Of a stretch of DNA of 64,000 nt, positions 8,528 to 16,608 are shown in pieces. Both the position numbers and the translations under genes were made by a program. The stretch spans positions 248,001 to 312,000 of the forward strand of contig NZ_JANFDA010000004.1 in assembly GCF_040493455.1 (NCBI RefSeq). The letters are read 5' to 3'. Each line of letters starts with the position of its first letter. The stretch's first letter is position 1. The notes under the pieces were generated by a model. That model made no database searches, was not told the DNA's origin, and saw nothing but the letters and a program-made list of their open reading frames with translations. The stretch comes from Microcosmobacter sp040493455 (GTDB taxonomy: Bacteria; Bacteroidota; Bacteroidia; Flavobacteriales; Flavobacteriaceae).

Positions 8528-9409
8528 ATGGAAAAGTATCTCGACATTATAAAAAACTCCTATTCTGGGTATTGGAACTACCTAAAATATGAGCTTGTAG
8601 ACCTCAATCATTGGGACAATTATTTCTATGGGCTTTTGATCGTGTCTTTCTTGGTTTGGATACTAGAAATTGCTTTCCCTTGGCGAAAAGAGCAGGCCAT
8701 TTTTAGAAAGGATTTTTGGCTAGATACTTTCTACATGTTCTTCAATTTCTTTTTACTGAATTTAATTGTTCTCATTGCTTTATCTAATACTGCTGCTGAA
8801 TTTTTTAATGATATCCTGAAAGCTGTTGGACTTTCTGTCTCTAGTTTTCAATTGTTCGATGTAGATGCCTTACCCAAAGTTCTGGGCTTATTTATTTTCT
8901 TTATTATTTCTGATTTTGTGCAGTGGAATACACATCGTTTATTGCATCGCGTGCCATTCCTATGGAATTTTCATAAAGTGCATCATTCTGTAAAAGAAAT
9001 GGGATTTGCTGCGCACCTTCGCTATCACTGGATGGAACCTGTTGTTTATAAATCTCTACTCTACATTCCTATTGCTATAATTGGAGGATTTGACGCTCAA
9101 GATGTCGCTATTGTTCACTTTTTTGCGTTAGCCATTGGACACCTCAATCATGCCAATTTGGGTTGGGATTATGGATTCTTAAAATATGTGCTCAATAATC
9201 CAAAAATGCACATCTGGCATCATGCCAAAGATTTGCCAAAACATGTAAGGTATGGTGTTAATTTTGGACTTACTTTAAGTCTTTGGGATTACCTTTTTAA
9301 GACCAATTATATTCCACATAGCGGGCGAGATATTGAATTGGGTTTTCCAGGTGATGAAACATTCCCGAAGGATTTTATAAGTCAGGAATTATATCCCTTA
9401 AAGAAATGA
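8528..9409 (+). CDS. sterol desaturase / fatty acid hydroxylase family membrane protein
   Basis: 293 aa from ATG 8528; a GTG one codon earlier is less likely. Hydrophobic segments lie near residues 34-50, 68-90 and 115-130. The diiron His clusters are HRLLH and HKVHH (about 136-154), HLNHANLGW, and HIWHH (about 230). Family members use O2 at a diiron centre to hydroxylate or desaturate lipids. The stop overlaps the next ATG (ATGA), so it is coupled to the DUF547 lipoprotein. A lipid substrate is likely; arsenosugar phospholipids are a possible context, but that is inference. Confidence 0.87.
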   Translation: MEKYLDIIKNSYSGYWNYLKYELVDLNHWDNYFYGLLIVSFLVWILEIAFPWRKEQAIFRKDFWLDTFYMFFNFFLLNLIVLIALSNTAAEFFNDILKAVGLSVSSFQLFDVDALPKVLGLFIFFIISDFVQWNTHRLLHRVPFLWNFHKVHHSVKEMGFAAHLRYHWMEPVVYKSLLYIPIAIIGGFDAQDVAIVHFFALAIGHLNHANLGWDYGFLKYVLNNPKMHIWHHAKDLPKHVRYGVNFGLTLSLWDYLFKTNYIPHSGRDIELGFPGDETFPKDFISQELYPLKK

Positions 9410-10281
9410 GATCAGTCCTAATAATACTCTTAACCTTAATCATTGTTTCCTGTTCAGGTTCAAAAAAAGTAGTTGAAAACACAACTCAAGCTTCTACGCA
9501 GACCAAAGCTCCCGAAGTTACCGACACAGATTCTAAGACTGAAGAAACAGAGCAGACCACATCTGAGAATTCTATAGAAAATAATACTTCTGAAGAAGAA
9601 GAAGAAGAGCCTATCGTAGAACACGAAACTACTTTTGAATTGTTTGATCACTCGGCTTATAACACTCTATTGGAAAAGTATGTAAGTAATGAAGGTAATG
9701 TAGATTATAAAGGCATTAAATCTGAAATCAACGTATTAAAATCATATTTGGCCTCCCTTAGTGAAAACATGCCAGATGACACTTGGACTAAAGAAGATAA
9801 ACTTGCCTATTGGATTAATGCTTACAATGCCATGACCATAGATTTGATCTTAAGACATTACCCAATAAAAAGTATAAAAGATATAGACAAACCTTGGAAG
9901 CAACGCTATTGGAAGCTGGGCGAAAAGTGGTATAACCTTGATGAGATTGAACACCAGATCATTAGAAAAATGGGAGAGCCTCGTATACATTTTGCTTTGG
10001 TATGCGCTGCTGTGTCGTGCCCAAAACTTTATAATAAAGCCTTTTATGCTACATCTTTAGAAGACGATTTAACCTTGCTTACCAAAGCATTCTTGAACGA
10101 CACTTCTAAAAATTCGATTTCAGAAAATGACTTACGTTTATCTAAAATTTTCTCTTGGTTTGCTAAAGATTTCAAACAAAACGGTAGTTTAATTGACTTT
10201 TTAAATCAGTATACTGAGATCACTATTTCAGACAAAGCCAAGAAACGTTTTAATGACTATAACTGGGAGCTGAATGAGTAA
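9406..10281 (+). CDS. DUF547 lipoprotein
   Basis: 291 aa. Lipoprotein signal MRSVLIILLTLIIVSC with lipobox Cys16, then a low-complexity Thr/Glu-rich linker to about residue 75. The DUF547 domain shows YWINAYNAMTIDLIL, IEHQIIRKMGEPRIHFALVC and AAVSCPKL, with its conserved Asn, His and Cys. DUF547 has a papain-like core, but its activity is not known to me. It overlaps its upstream neighbour by 4 bases and the TIGR04283 gene by 8. A second DUF547 protein lies at 16609-17322. Envelope-anchored by its lipobox. Confidence 0.88.
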   Translation: MRSVLIILLTLIIVSCSGSKKVVENTTQASTQTKAPEVTDTDSKTEETEQTTSENSIENNTSEEEEEEPIVEHETTFELFDHSAYNTLLEKYVSNEGNVDYKGIKSEINVLKSYLASLSENMPDDTWTKEDKLAYWINAYNAMTIDLILRHYPIKSIKDIDKPWKQRYWKLGEKWYNLDEIEHQIIRKMGEPRIHFALVCAAVSCPKLYNKAFYATSLEDDLTLLTKAFLNDTSKNSISENDLRLSKIFSWFAKDFKQNGSLIDFLNQYTEITISDKAKKRFNDYNWELNE

Positions 10282-11017
10282 AATTTCCATTGTCATTCCT
10301 GTTCTTAATGAAGAAGAAACCATTGAAAAGTTACTTCAACATCTAATAGCTAACTCCTCTAAAAAAAATATTGCAGAAATCATAGTCGTTGATGGTGGAA
10401 GCAGTGATGACACTTGTGAGGTTGTGAAAGCTATGTCAGGTCGAGCGCAGTCGAGACCTAGCCAAGACCTCTCGACTGCGCTCGAGGCGACAATAAAGTT
10501 AATTCATTCACCCAAAGGCAGAGCTAAACAAATGAACACTGGAGCCAAAGCTGCCACAGGAACTATTCTTTATTTTTTACATGCAGATTCCTTTCCTCCA
10601 AAAAATTTCGACCAATCCATAATTACTGAAATTGAACAAGGTAATCCTGCAGGATGTTTCCGAATGCAATTCCGGAGCAATCATTGGTGGCTTAGATTAG
10701 CCAGTTGGCTTACGCAGTTTCGATGGCGTGCTTGTAGGGGTGGCGATCAGAGTCAGTTTATAACCAAAGACTTATTCAACGAGATTGGTGGTTTTGATGA
10801 AAGTTATATTATCTATGAAGACAATATGTTGATCAATGAACTTTATGCTCGAAACACATTTGTTGTGATTCAGGATAAAATAAAAACCTCAGCACGTTGC
10901 TATAAACGCAACGGTATTTGGCGTCTACAATATCATTTCTGGACGATCTATGTTAAAAAGTGGTTTGGAGCTACTGCTGATGAACTGTATGCGTATTATA
11001 AGAAGCATGTGCGTTAA
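10274..11017 (+). CDS. TIGR04283-type arsenosugar glycosyltransferase (MftF-like)
   Basis: 247 aa, GT2 family. Seen: ISIVIPVLNEEETIEKLL, VVDGGSSDDT, KGRAKQMNTGA, LYFLHADS (metal-binding D), GGDQSQFI and a C-terminal amphipathic stretch. It matches the family annotated as arsenosugar biosynthesis glycosyltransferase TIGR04283. Relative to the usual spacing between VDGGS and KGRA, it has about 17 extra residues (near 55-72, SGRAQSRPSQDLSTALEA), encoded by a GC-rich palindrome at 10441-10485 that reads through in frame. Transcribed with the hydroxylase and DUF547 genes. The sugar acceptor is not known from sequence. Confidence 0.87.
   Translation: MSKISIVIPVLNEEETIEKLLQHLIANSSKKNIAEIIVVDGGSSDDTCEVVKAMSGRAQSRPSQDLSTALEATIKLIHSPKGRAKQMNTGAKAATGTILYFLHADSFPPKNFDQSIITEIEQGNPAGCFRMQFRSNHWWLRLASWLTQFRWRACRGGDQSQFITKDLFNEIGGFDESYIIYEDNMLINELYARNTFVVIQDKIKTSARCYKRNGIWRLQYHFWTIYVKKWFGATADELYAYYKKHVR
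10441..10485 (+). repeat. GC-rich palindromic element inside the TIGR04283 gene
   Basis: TCGAGCGCAGTCGAGA (10441-10456) is the perfect reverse complement of 10470-10485, with a 13-base loop. It is far more GC-rich than the gene around it, shares a CGACTnnGCTC core with elements at 30441-30462 and 60724-60769, and has inserted without breaking the reading frame. Confidence 0.88.
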
Positions 11018-11022
11018 TCAGG

Positions 11023-11793
11023 TTATAATCTCCTCTTGAAATTAATTATCCGGTTTTTATAAGACACCTGATTTCTACCTATTTCGTCTGGATAGAGTGT
11101 CATCACCTCATCGCTTTGAAATATTTCCTTGGTATCAATATCTATTGCTGATAGTTTTCCTGAAAAAGCAGCTCCAGTATCTACATTCCATACATTAATA
11201 GCTTTGATAGGTAAGTCACTATCGTAACGCACTGTTGGTGTATGTCCAATATAAATTTCTTTATAAAGTTTTAATCGATTTGGATATAAATGTGCATGTT
11301 CTTCAACTCTCTTATCCATTGTGAATGCCATATCCCAGAGCGTCCTGTCTCTAAATAAATTTTCCCTCGGAAATTCATTAAAGACTCCATCTTCAGAAGT
11401 AAACCCGGCATGAATAAATAACTTATTTTCATCATCTACGTGACACATAGGCATGCTTTCGAAAAATTTGAGATGTACCTTTTTTTCCTCATTAGTAAAA
11501 CCTTGATAACTTTCAATAGTTTCCTGTCCTCCATGTGCTAACCATACTCCTGGACTCAGTCCTGCTCTTAACCAATCTTCACACCATGCATCATGATTTC
11601 CTTTAATGAACACACAATAGTTTTTTTCAGATAATTCGATTAAAAACTCAATGACTTGAGCTGACTCACTCCAACCATCGACATAATCTCCTAAAAAAAT
11701 CAATCTATCCTTACTGGTTAAACCAATCTTATCTAATAGTTGCTTTAATGCTTTAAGACCACCATGTATATCACCTATAGCTATAGTTCTCAT
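11023..11793 (-). CDS. metallophosphoesterase, Ser/Thr phosphatase-like
   Basis: 256 aa calcineurin-like phosphoesterase. The metal-site motifs are in order: AIGDIHGG (residues 5-12), FLGDYVDGW, IKGNHDAW, IHAGF and YIGHTP. This order is that of the bacterial PPP family (PrpA/ApaH-like), which removes phosphate from phosphoproteins or splits dinucleoside polyphosphates; the substrate cannot be chosen here. It converges on the TIGR04283 gene with a 5-base gap and has no partner gene on its strand. Confidence 0.9.
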   Translation of the reverse strand: MRTIAIGDIHGGLKALKQLLDKIGLTSKDRLIFLGDYVDGWSESAQVIEFLIELSEKNYCVFIKGNHDAWCEDWLRAGLSPGVWLAHGGQETIESYQGFTNEEKKVHLKFFESMPMCHVDDENKLFIHAGFTSEDGVFNEFPRENLFRDRTLWDMAFTMDKRVEEHAHLYPNRLKLYKEIYIGHTPTVRYDSDLPIKAINVWNVDTGAAFSGKLSAIDIDTKEIFQSDEVMTLYPDEIGRNQVSYKNRIINFKRRL

Positions 11794-12024
11794 GCCTTTT
11801 TTAATTCTAAAAGAACAATATTAGTAAGATTTAGACTTGTAATAGCAATTAATGAATTGTTTTTAAAGAAAACATAAGCATTACTTAACAACAAATACTT
11901 CCTAAAATAACAAACTCACCCAAAAGTACATTTCACTCATCAAAATGGTACTTATACTCAATGGCTGTTTTAAAACCTTCATATTAAGAATAGCTTTAAG
12001 TGAATCTTTTAAACATTCTCAATC

Positions 12025-13326
12025 ATGATGAAAACGAAAATATTAATATTGGGTGCGTCTTTGTTGGTTTTGGCGGCATTCATTATTAATGGAGAAATTA
12101 GTGAGGCTCATGCCAATGATCGAATACTAGCCGTCACGGACGGTTGTGTATTTCAGACCTTAATGGGGGAACAATCCTCTAAAGATTTCAATATTTATAA
12201 AAATGGCGATAACCTGTCTATAGCTGTTAATGATGGACTGGAATGGATCTCCAAAGCTCAATTACCCAATGGTGGCTTTGGTGCTGGTAGCCATAATGCT
12301 CAGCATGTTAGAGATCCTCATGCTGTAAAAGCAGATCCTGCTACAACATCTATGGTGGTAATGTCATTACTGCGAAGCAATATCTCACTAAAGGATAGAG
12401 ATTATGGCGAGACCTTAAAAAAAGCCATAAACTATTTATTGGAAACTGTTGAAAACACTCCTGAAGATGCTTCATACATAACAACTATTAGAGGCACTCA
12501 AATTCAAAGTAAGTTAGGCCAGAACATTGATGCCGTGCTTACAGCGCAATTGTTTTCAAACTTAATAAGTAGAGACCTTAGAGGCTTGGATAAAAAACGT
12601 ATTGAACGTTGCTTAGATATTTGTGTTGCTAAGATTCAGCAAGGGACAGACAATCAAGGACGCCAAAAAGGCGCAGGATGGGCAGGTGTCTTACAAAGTG
12701 GACTAGCTAATAGTGCTCTAGAATCTGCTCAATCTGTAGGCATCGAAGTAGATAATGATCTCTTGGAAAAAGCTAAAAACTACCAAAAGGCTAATATGGA
12801 TGACAAAACTGGCTCTGTAAGAACAGAGGATGGTGCGGGTATTATGCTATATGCTGTTAGCAATACTGCTAGAGCTAGCGCTAAAGATGCGAGAAAAGCG
12901 AAAGAAGCAATTATTACAGCTAAAGCTGAAGGCAAGGTTGATCAATTAGAAGAAGTAACCGTAGATAACTTAAAAAAGGCAGGATTTTCTGAAGAAGAAG
13001 CCATTAAATATAATGCTTCATACAATGTTTACAACTCTGCAAAAGTTGCAGCTCAGCGCGACGATGTTATGAAAGGGTTTGGAAACAATGGTGGTGAAGA
13101 GTTTTTGAGCTTCTTACAGACTGGAGAATCTTTAGCAGTAAATCAAGACGAAGATTGGAAAAAATGGTACGACAATATGAGTGGAAGAATTCTTAAAATT
13201 CAAAATGAAGATGGAAGCTGGAATGGGCATCACTGTATTACCAGTCCAGTATTTTGCACAGCAACTAGTTTGATGCTCCTAACTATTGAAAACGATATTG
13301 AATACTTAAAAAAGGTAGGTGAATAG
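12025..13326 (+). CDS. secreted alpha-toroid (prenyltransferase/squalene-cyclase-repeat-like) protein
   Basis: 433 aa, starting with ATGATG; the signal or anchor is ILILGASLLVLAAFIIN. It carries two repeat-like stretches of the terpene-cyclase type: ISKAQLPNGGFGAG (about residue 78) and ILKIQNEDGSWNGHHC (about 395), each an LxxxQ.(P/E)(N/D)G(G/S)(F/W) QW-like motif. No DxDD cyclase acid motif is seen, so it is probably not a catalytic squalene cyclase; related alpha/alpha-toroids occur in prenyltransferase-like and polysaccharide-handling proteins. Cys pairs (CLDIC, HHC..VFC) may form disulfides. It stands alone between a minus-strand gene and a terminator. Function unknown. Confidence 0.75.
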   Translation: MMKTKILILGASLLVLAAFIINGEISEAHANDRILAVTDGCVFQTLMGEQSSKDFNIYKNGDNLSIAVNDGLEWISKAQLPNGGFGAGSHNAQHVRDPHAVKADPATTSMVVMSLLRSNISLKDRDYGETLKKAINYLLETVENTPEDASYITTIRGTQIQSKLGQNIDAVLTAQLFSNLISRDLRGLDKKRIERCLDICVAKIQQGTDNQGRQKGAGWAGVLQSGLANSALESAQSVGIEVDNDLLEKAKNYQKANMDDKTGSVRTEDGAGIMLYAVSNTARASAKDARKAKEAIITAKAEGKVDQLEEVTVDNLKKAGFSEEEAIKYNASYNVYNSAKVAAQRDDVMKGFGNNGGEEFLSFLQTGESLAVNQDEDWKKWYDNMSGRILKIQNEDGSWNGHHCITSPVFCTATSLMLLTIENDIEYLKKVGE

Positions 13327-13350
13327 TTAGACTAGTTTGACTAATTGCTC

Positions 13351-13384
13351 AAGGCTTGTACTGTTGTGGGTGCAAGCCTTTTTG
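13351..13384. terminator. terminator between convergent genes
   Basis: AAGGCTTG (13351-13358) pairs with CAAGCCTT (13373-13380), followed by TTT. It lies after the toroid gene and just beyond the stop of the minus-strand BamA-like gene, so it may serve both strands. Confidence 0.8.
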
Positions 13385-13387
13385 CAT

Positions 13388-14653
13388 CTAGAAGTATTGT
13401 CCGATACCAAATACAAAACCATTTGTAGCTTCTTCCGTAACACCATAACCATAGTCTATTCTAAAAATGGCGTTAAAGATTTTCTTATGAATAAAACGCA
13501 AACCTAAACCTGGATAAATTCTAACATTTTGAGAGTCGCTAAAATCCCCGAAATCTCCTCCAGGGTTACGCCAGCTACCAGCATCGACAAAAGCATTACC
13601 CTGTAATGAAAACCAACCTTTTTCATAAAGTGTATGACGATACTCAGTATTGAGGACTATAACTCCTGTACCTCTATCGATTGTGTTGCCAACGCCTCTT
13701 ACATTAAGGTTATTATCTACAGAAAATGGTGCAAAAGGCGAATCATCATTAGATGAAAGTCCAAGCCTCAATCGGCTAGCCCAATTCCCTTTACCACCTA
13801 CGCGATGAAAGTATGAAAAGTCGTTCCAACCTATCAAGAATTTAGGTAAGATATCATTTCTGGTAGTAACATATTGAAAATTCAAAACACTCCTGAAACC
13901 AGATAAATATTGGTAATCGTAGTTGATATTGTTGTACTCATAAATAAGCTTATACAGCAACTTTTTTACTTCAAAATTTTGAGGCACATCAGGATTTGTG
14001 GCGCCTGCTTTGTAATCGTATCGTTCTGTAAAGTAATTGATTCCTAATTCAAAACGATTATTGAAATTGAGTTGGTATAATCCAAGAATCTCATAAGACG
14101 TGTTATTGTACTTATAATCTGCAGTAGTATTATCAAAGAACACAGGCTCTTGAGTGGTTAAGTTCTGATGGTTTAACGCCAAACCTAATTGTCTTGAAAA
14201 TAAGAATGGTGCTCTAAAGTTGATGGCATAAGAACTATATATGTCCTTTTGATAAAATCCTCCAAAGGTCATATTTTGTCCAAAGAGATTAAACTCATAA
14301 AGCCCTAATCGATATGCGAATTCATCATCATTAGTCGTGTATACATTCGCTGAAGGAATGATTGTAAAGTTCTCCTCTATATTGTAGAAGACATTATATT
14401 GGTTGGGTTCTTCTGCTGGAAAGATTTGGTAATATGCATGCGAAATAGAAGGTAATCGTTTCAGTAGCTTTATATCTTCTTCTATAAGTAGAGAATCTAA
14501 AGGAATACCTGGTTTAATTTTAGATACCTTTTTTACGAAACTGCTTTTTAGCTTCTTATTACCTTGAACTTTGAGGTCTGCAACTATTTTTTGTTGCGAT
14601 TGTAGGTTAACTGAAAAACAAAGTAGTGTTATAAAAAAGGCTAGTCGGTTCAT
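13388..14653 (-). CDS. BamA/TamA-like outer membrane protein
   Basis: 421 aa. Signal peptide MNRLAFFITLLCFSVNLQSQ, then one POTRA-like unit (VADLKVQGNKKLKSSFVKKV, residues about 24-95) and a beta-barrel of the surface antigen/Omp85 type (RAPFLFSRQLG, NNLNVRGVGNTIDRG, LNTEYRHTLYE, YPGLGLRF, ending FGIGQYF). It is much shorter than true BamA (one POTRA instead of five), so a specialised translocator or accessory barrel is likely. Its ATG overlaps the stop of the upstream lipoprotein gene (TAATG), so the two are coupled. Confidence 0.83.
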   Translation of the reverse strand: MNRLAFFITLLCFSVNLQSQQKIVADLKVQGNKKLKSSFVKKVSKIKPGIPLDSLLIEEDIKLLKRLPSISHAYYQIFPAEEPNQYNVFYNIEENFTIIPSANVYTTNDDEFAYRLGLYEFNLFGQNMTFGGFYQKDIYSSYAINFRAPFLFSRQLGLALNHQNLTTQEPVFFDNTTADYKYNNTSYEILGLYQLNFNNRFELGINYFTERYDYKAGATNPDVPQNFEVKKLLYKLIYEYNNINYDYQYLSGFRSVLNFQYVTTRNDILPKFLIGWNDFSYFHRVGGKGNWASRLRLGLSSNDDSPFAPFSVDNNLNVRGVGNTIDRGTGVIVLNTEYRHTLYEKGWFSLQGNAFVDAGSWRNPGGDFGDFSDSQNVRIYPGLGLRFIHKKIFNAIFRIDYGYGVTEEATNGFVFGIGQYF

Positions 14654-15654
14654 TATTGTGAATAATATTTCTGTATGACCTGTTCTGCAGGCTTATTTTG
14701 TGGTGTAAATCTGTTGTTGTTTTGTCCTCCTACGTTCTCATAATTATGAAACCACTTCCAAACGAAACCTCCTGCAAACCATTCTTCTTGCCAAAATGTT
14801 TCAAAAAGTGCTGTCGTTGTGTTTACTTGAGCGACCATGTTTACATCATTTTCGCTGCGATCAACTTTCCAAGGCTCCTTACCAGAATAATCTACACTTC
14901 GGTATCCAAACTCTGTAAATAGTATTGGTTTTTGATGTTTGTCGTACAAACCTTTAATAACTGACTTATGAGCTTGCCATCCTTCTAAGCATCGTTCAAC
15001 AGATGGTGTTTTTTCTTCACTAACTGGGAAATAAGCATCAACTCCGATGTAATCTAATTGATCCCAAAAAGGTGTTCGTTTAAACTCATCCCAATTGGCT
15101 GCATAAGTCAATTTTCCTTTATAAATAGTTTTAATTTCCGAAATCAAATTATTCCAATAGTCTGGTCTATGCTCTATAAATTTTTCAAGTTCTGTTCCAA
15201 TACATAAAATTTCAACTTTTGCCTCTTCAGCAACTTCAGCAAAATCCAAAATGAAATTAGAATATGTTGTCTCTAAGGTTTTCCAGTCTTCTTCATTAGT
15301 CATTTCAATATATCCTGTAAACTCTCCATGATAGACCCATATTTGTGGTTTCAGCATTGTTTTTATACCTTCTTTTCTAAGCTCATTGATATACTGTTTA
15401 GCGCCTTCTTTTGTTTCTCCAAACCATTGTCCTCTTGTGCTATACCTTATCTCTGGATGCTCCAAATTTCTTATAAATCCGAATGGCATAATCGCAGCAT
15501 AATTCGCATTGACATTTACTACAGGATTTACATGGGTTGAATCAATTGCAACGCCAGAAGCCACAAAGCTTATCCCATTTATTTTTTTATTTTGACCAGA
15601 ACAGGATACTACGGCTAGGCTCAGCCCTAAAATTAGGAGTCTATAAAATTTCAT
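14653..15654 (-). CDS. GH113-like glycoside hydrolase lipoprotein
   Basis: 333 aa. Lipoprotein signal MKFYRLLILGLSLAVVSC with Cys18 lipobox. A TIM-barrel fold of the GH113/GH5-like type: IKTMLKPQIWVYHGEFTG, ILCIGTELEKF with candidate acid Glu, DYIGVDAYFPV, ILFTEFGYRSVD with candidate nucleophile Glu, and GGFVWKWF near the end. GH113 enzymes act on beta-mannans; the actual polysaccharide is not certain. The lipid anchor and the BamA-like gene that follows suggest action at the cell surface or periplasm. Confidence 0.82.
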   Translation of the reverse strand: MKFYRLLILGLSLAVVSCSGQNKKINGISFVASGVAIDSTHVNPVVNVNANYAAIMPFGFIRNLEHPEIRYSTRGQWFGETKEGAKQYINELRKEGIKTMLKPQIWVYHGEFTGYIEMTNEEDWKTLETTYSNFILDFAEVAEEAKVEILCIGTELEKFIEHRPDYWNNLISEIKTIYKGKLTYAANWDEFKRTPFWDQLDYIGVDAYFPVSEEKTPSVERCLEGWQAHKSVIKGLYDKHQKPILFTEFGYRSVDYSGKEPWKVDRSENDVNMVAQVNTTTALFETFWQEEWFAGGFVWKWFHNYENVGGQNNNRFTPQNKPAEQVIQKYYSQ

Positions 15655-15691
15655 AATTAATTTCTTTTGACTCCTAATTTAAAGCTAATCC

Positions 15692-16570
15692 CTAGAATAA
15701 TGCTCTTAAGCCAATGTTAAATGTTTCGCCTAAGCCTGTATTATTCCCTCTAACAAAATTGGTATATAAAGTCTCTATATTGAGTACTTTGCTAAGTTGA
15801 TACTTAGCGCCTCCACCAAGTGCTGTAAAATCTTGTTCAAAGTCGTTACCTAAGTCCAATCGTTGCGAATGTTGAGCTAACACTAAGACTGTAAACTTAC
15901 TACTCGGGAAATAGCTAAGAAATACGCCTGGTGTTAAGTTCAAACTATTATTGGCAAAACTTTCGTCCTTATCTCCAAAGTTATATTCTGCATTCAGCTC
16001 TGTAAAGATTTGCCACTTATCGCCTGGAAAAGTATAATCGTAAAAGAATCTATTCTGAAAAATGAATCCTTTCTGATCCAAAAACACACCATCTTCGGTT
16101 TCATTATCTACTAATGGGATATGAAATGCAGACTGAATCGTGAAATTCCCAACTCCTTTGATAGGATTAAACTTTACTGCTGGTGCAAACGACGTAAATC
16201 CTGAACGTGCTGTGCCAGCTTCACCATCAAATTGAAAAACATCTAAAGCATTACGGTCATTAATGACATTAGAACGGAACTCTAATAAAAGTCCAACGTT
16301 GAATGTGCTGTTTTCAGACACTCCAGTAAATATATCTACCGTAGACGTAAAAAACGTTTGCCTTGGTTCTCTACCATCACTAAAGGTACTTTCTGTCTGA
16401 GTATATAAATTATTAAACCACTTTATATCCCATTGTCCTTTACTCAATAGTTTTGATGGCGTATATGTTTGGATGTTACTTTTTCCGTTATTATCATCTG
16501 TATCATCTTGCGAAAATCCTGAAAAGGAAACAGTAAAAATTGCTATTAATAAAATTATCTTTTTCATCAT
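15692..16570 (-). CDS. outer-membrane beta-barrel protein, unknown function
   Basis: 292 aa beginning MM; the second Met is equally possible. Signal peptide KKIILLIAIFTVSFSGFSQ. The rest alternates beta strands (FNVGLLLEFRSN, FTIQSAFHIPL, WQIFTELNAEYNFG, NLTPGVFLSYFP, FTVLVLAQHSQR) and ends with ALF, typical of outer-membrane barrels of 10-14 strands. I do not recognise a named family. It sits between the second DUF547 gene and the GH113-like gene in a four-gene minus-strand run. Confidence 0.75.
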   Translation of the reverse strand: MMKKIILLIAIFTVSFSGFSQDDTDDNNGKSNIQTYTPSKLLSKGQWDIKWFNNLYTQTESTFSDGREPRQTFFTSTVDIFTGVSENSTFNVGLLLEFRSNVINDRNALDVFQFDGEAGTARSGFTSFAPAVKFNPIKGVGNFTIQSAFHIPLVDNETEDGVFLDQKGFIFQNRFFYDYTFPGDKWQIFTELNAEYNFGDKDESFANNSLNLTPGVFLSYFPSSKFTVLVLAQHSQRLDLGNDFEQDFTALGGGAKYQLSKVLNIETLYTNFVRGNNTGLGETFNIGLRALF

Positions 16571-16608
16571 TTTTTATTGATTAGTATTAACTAAATGTCC
16601 TTTGTAGA

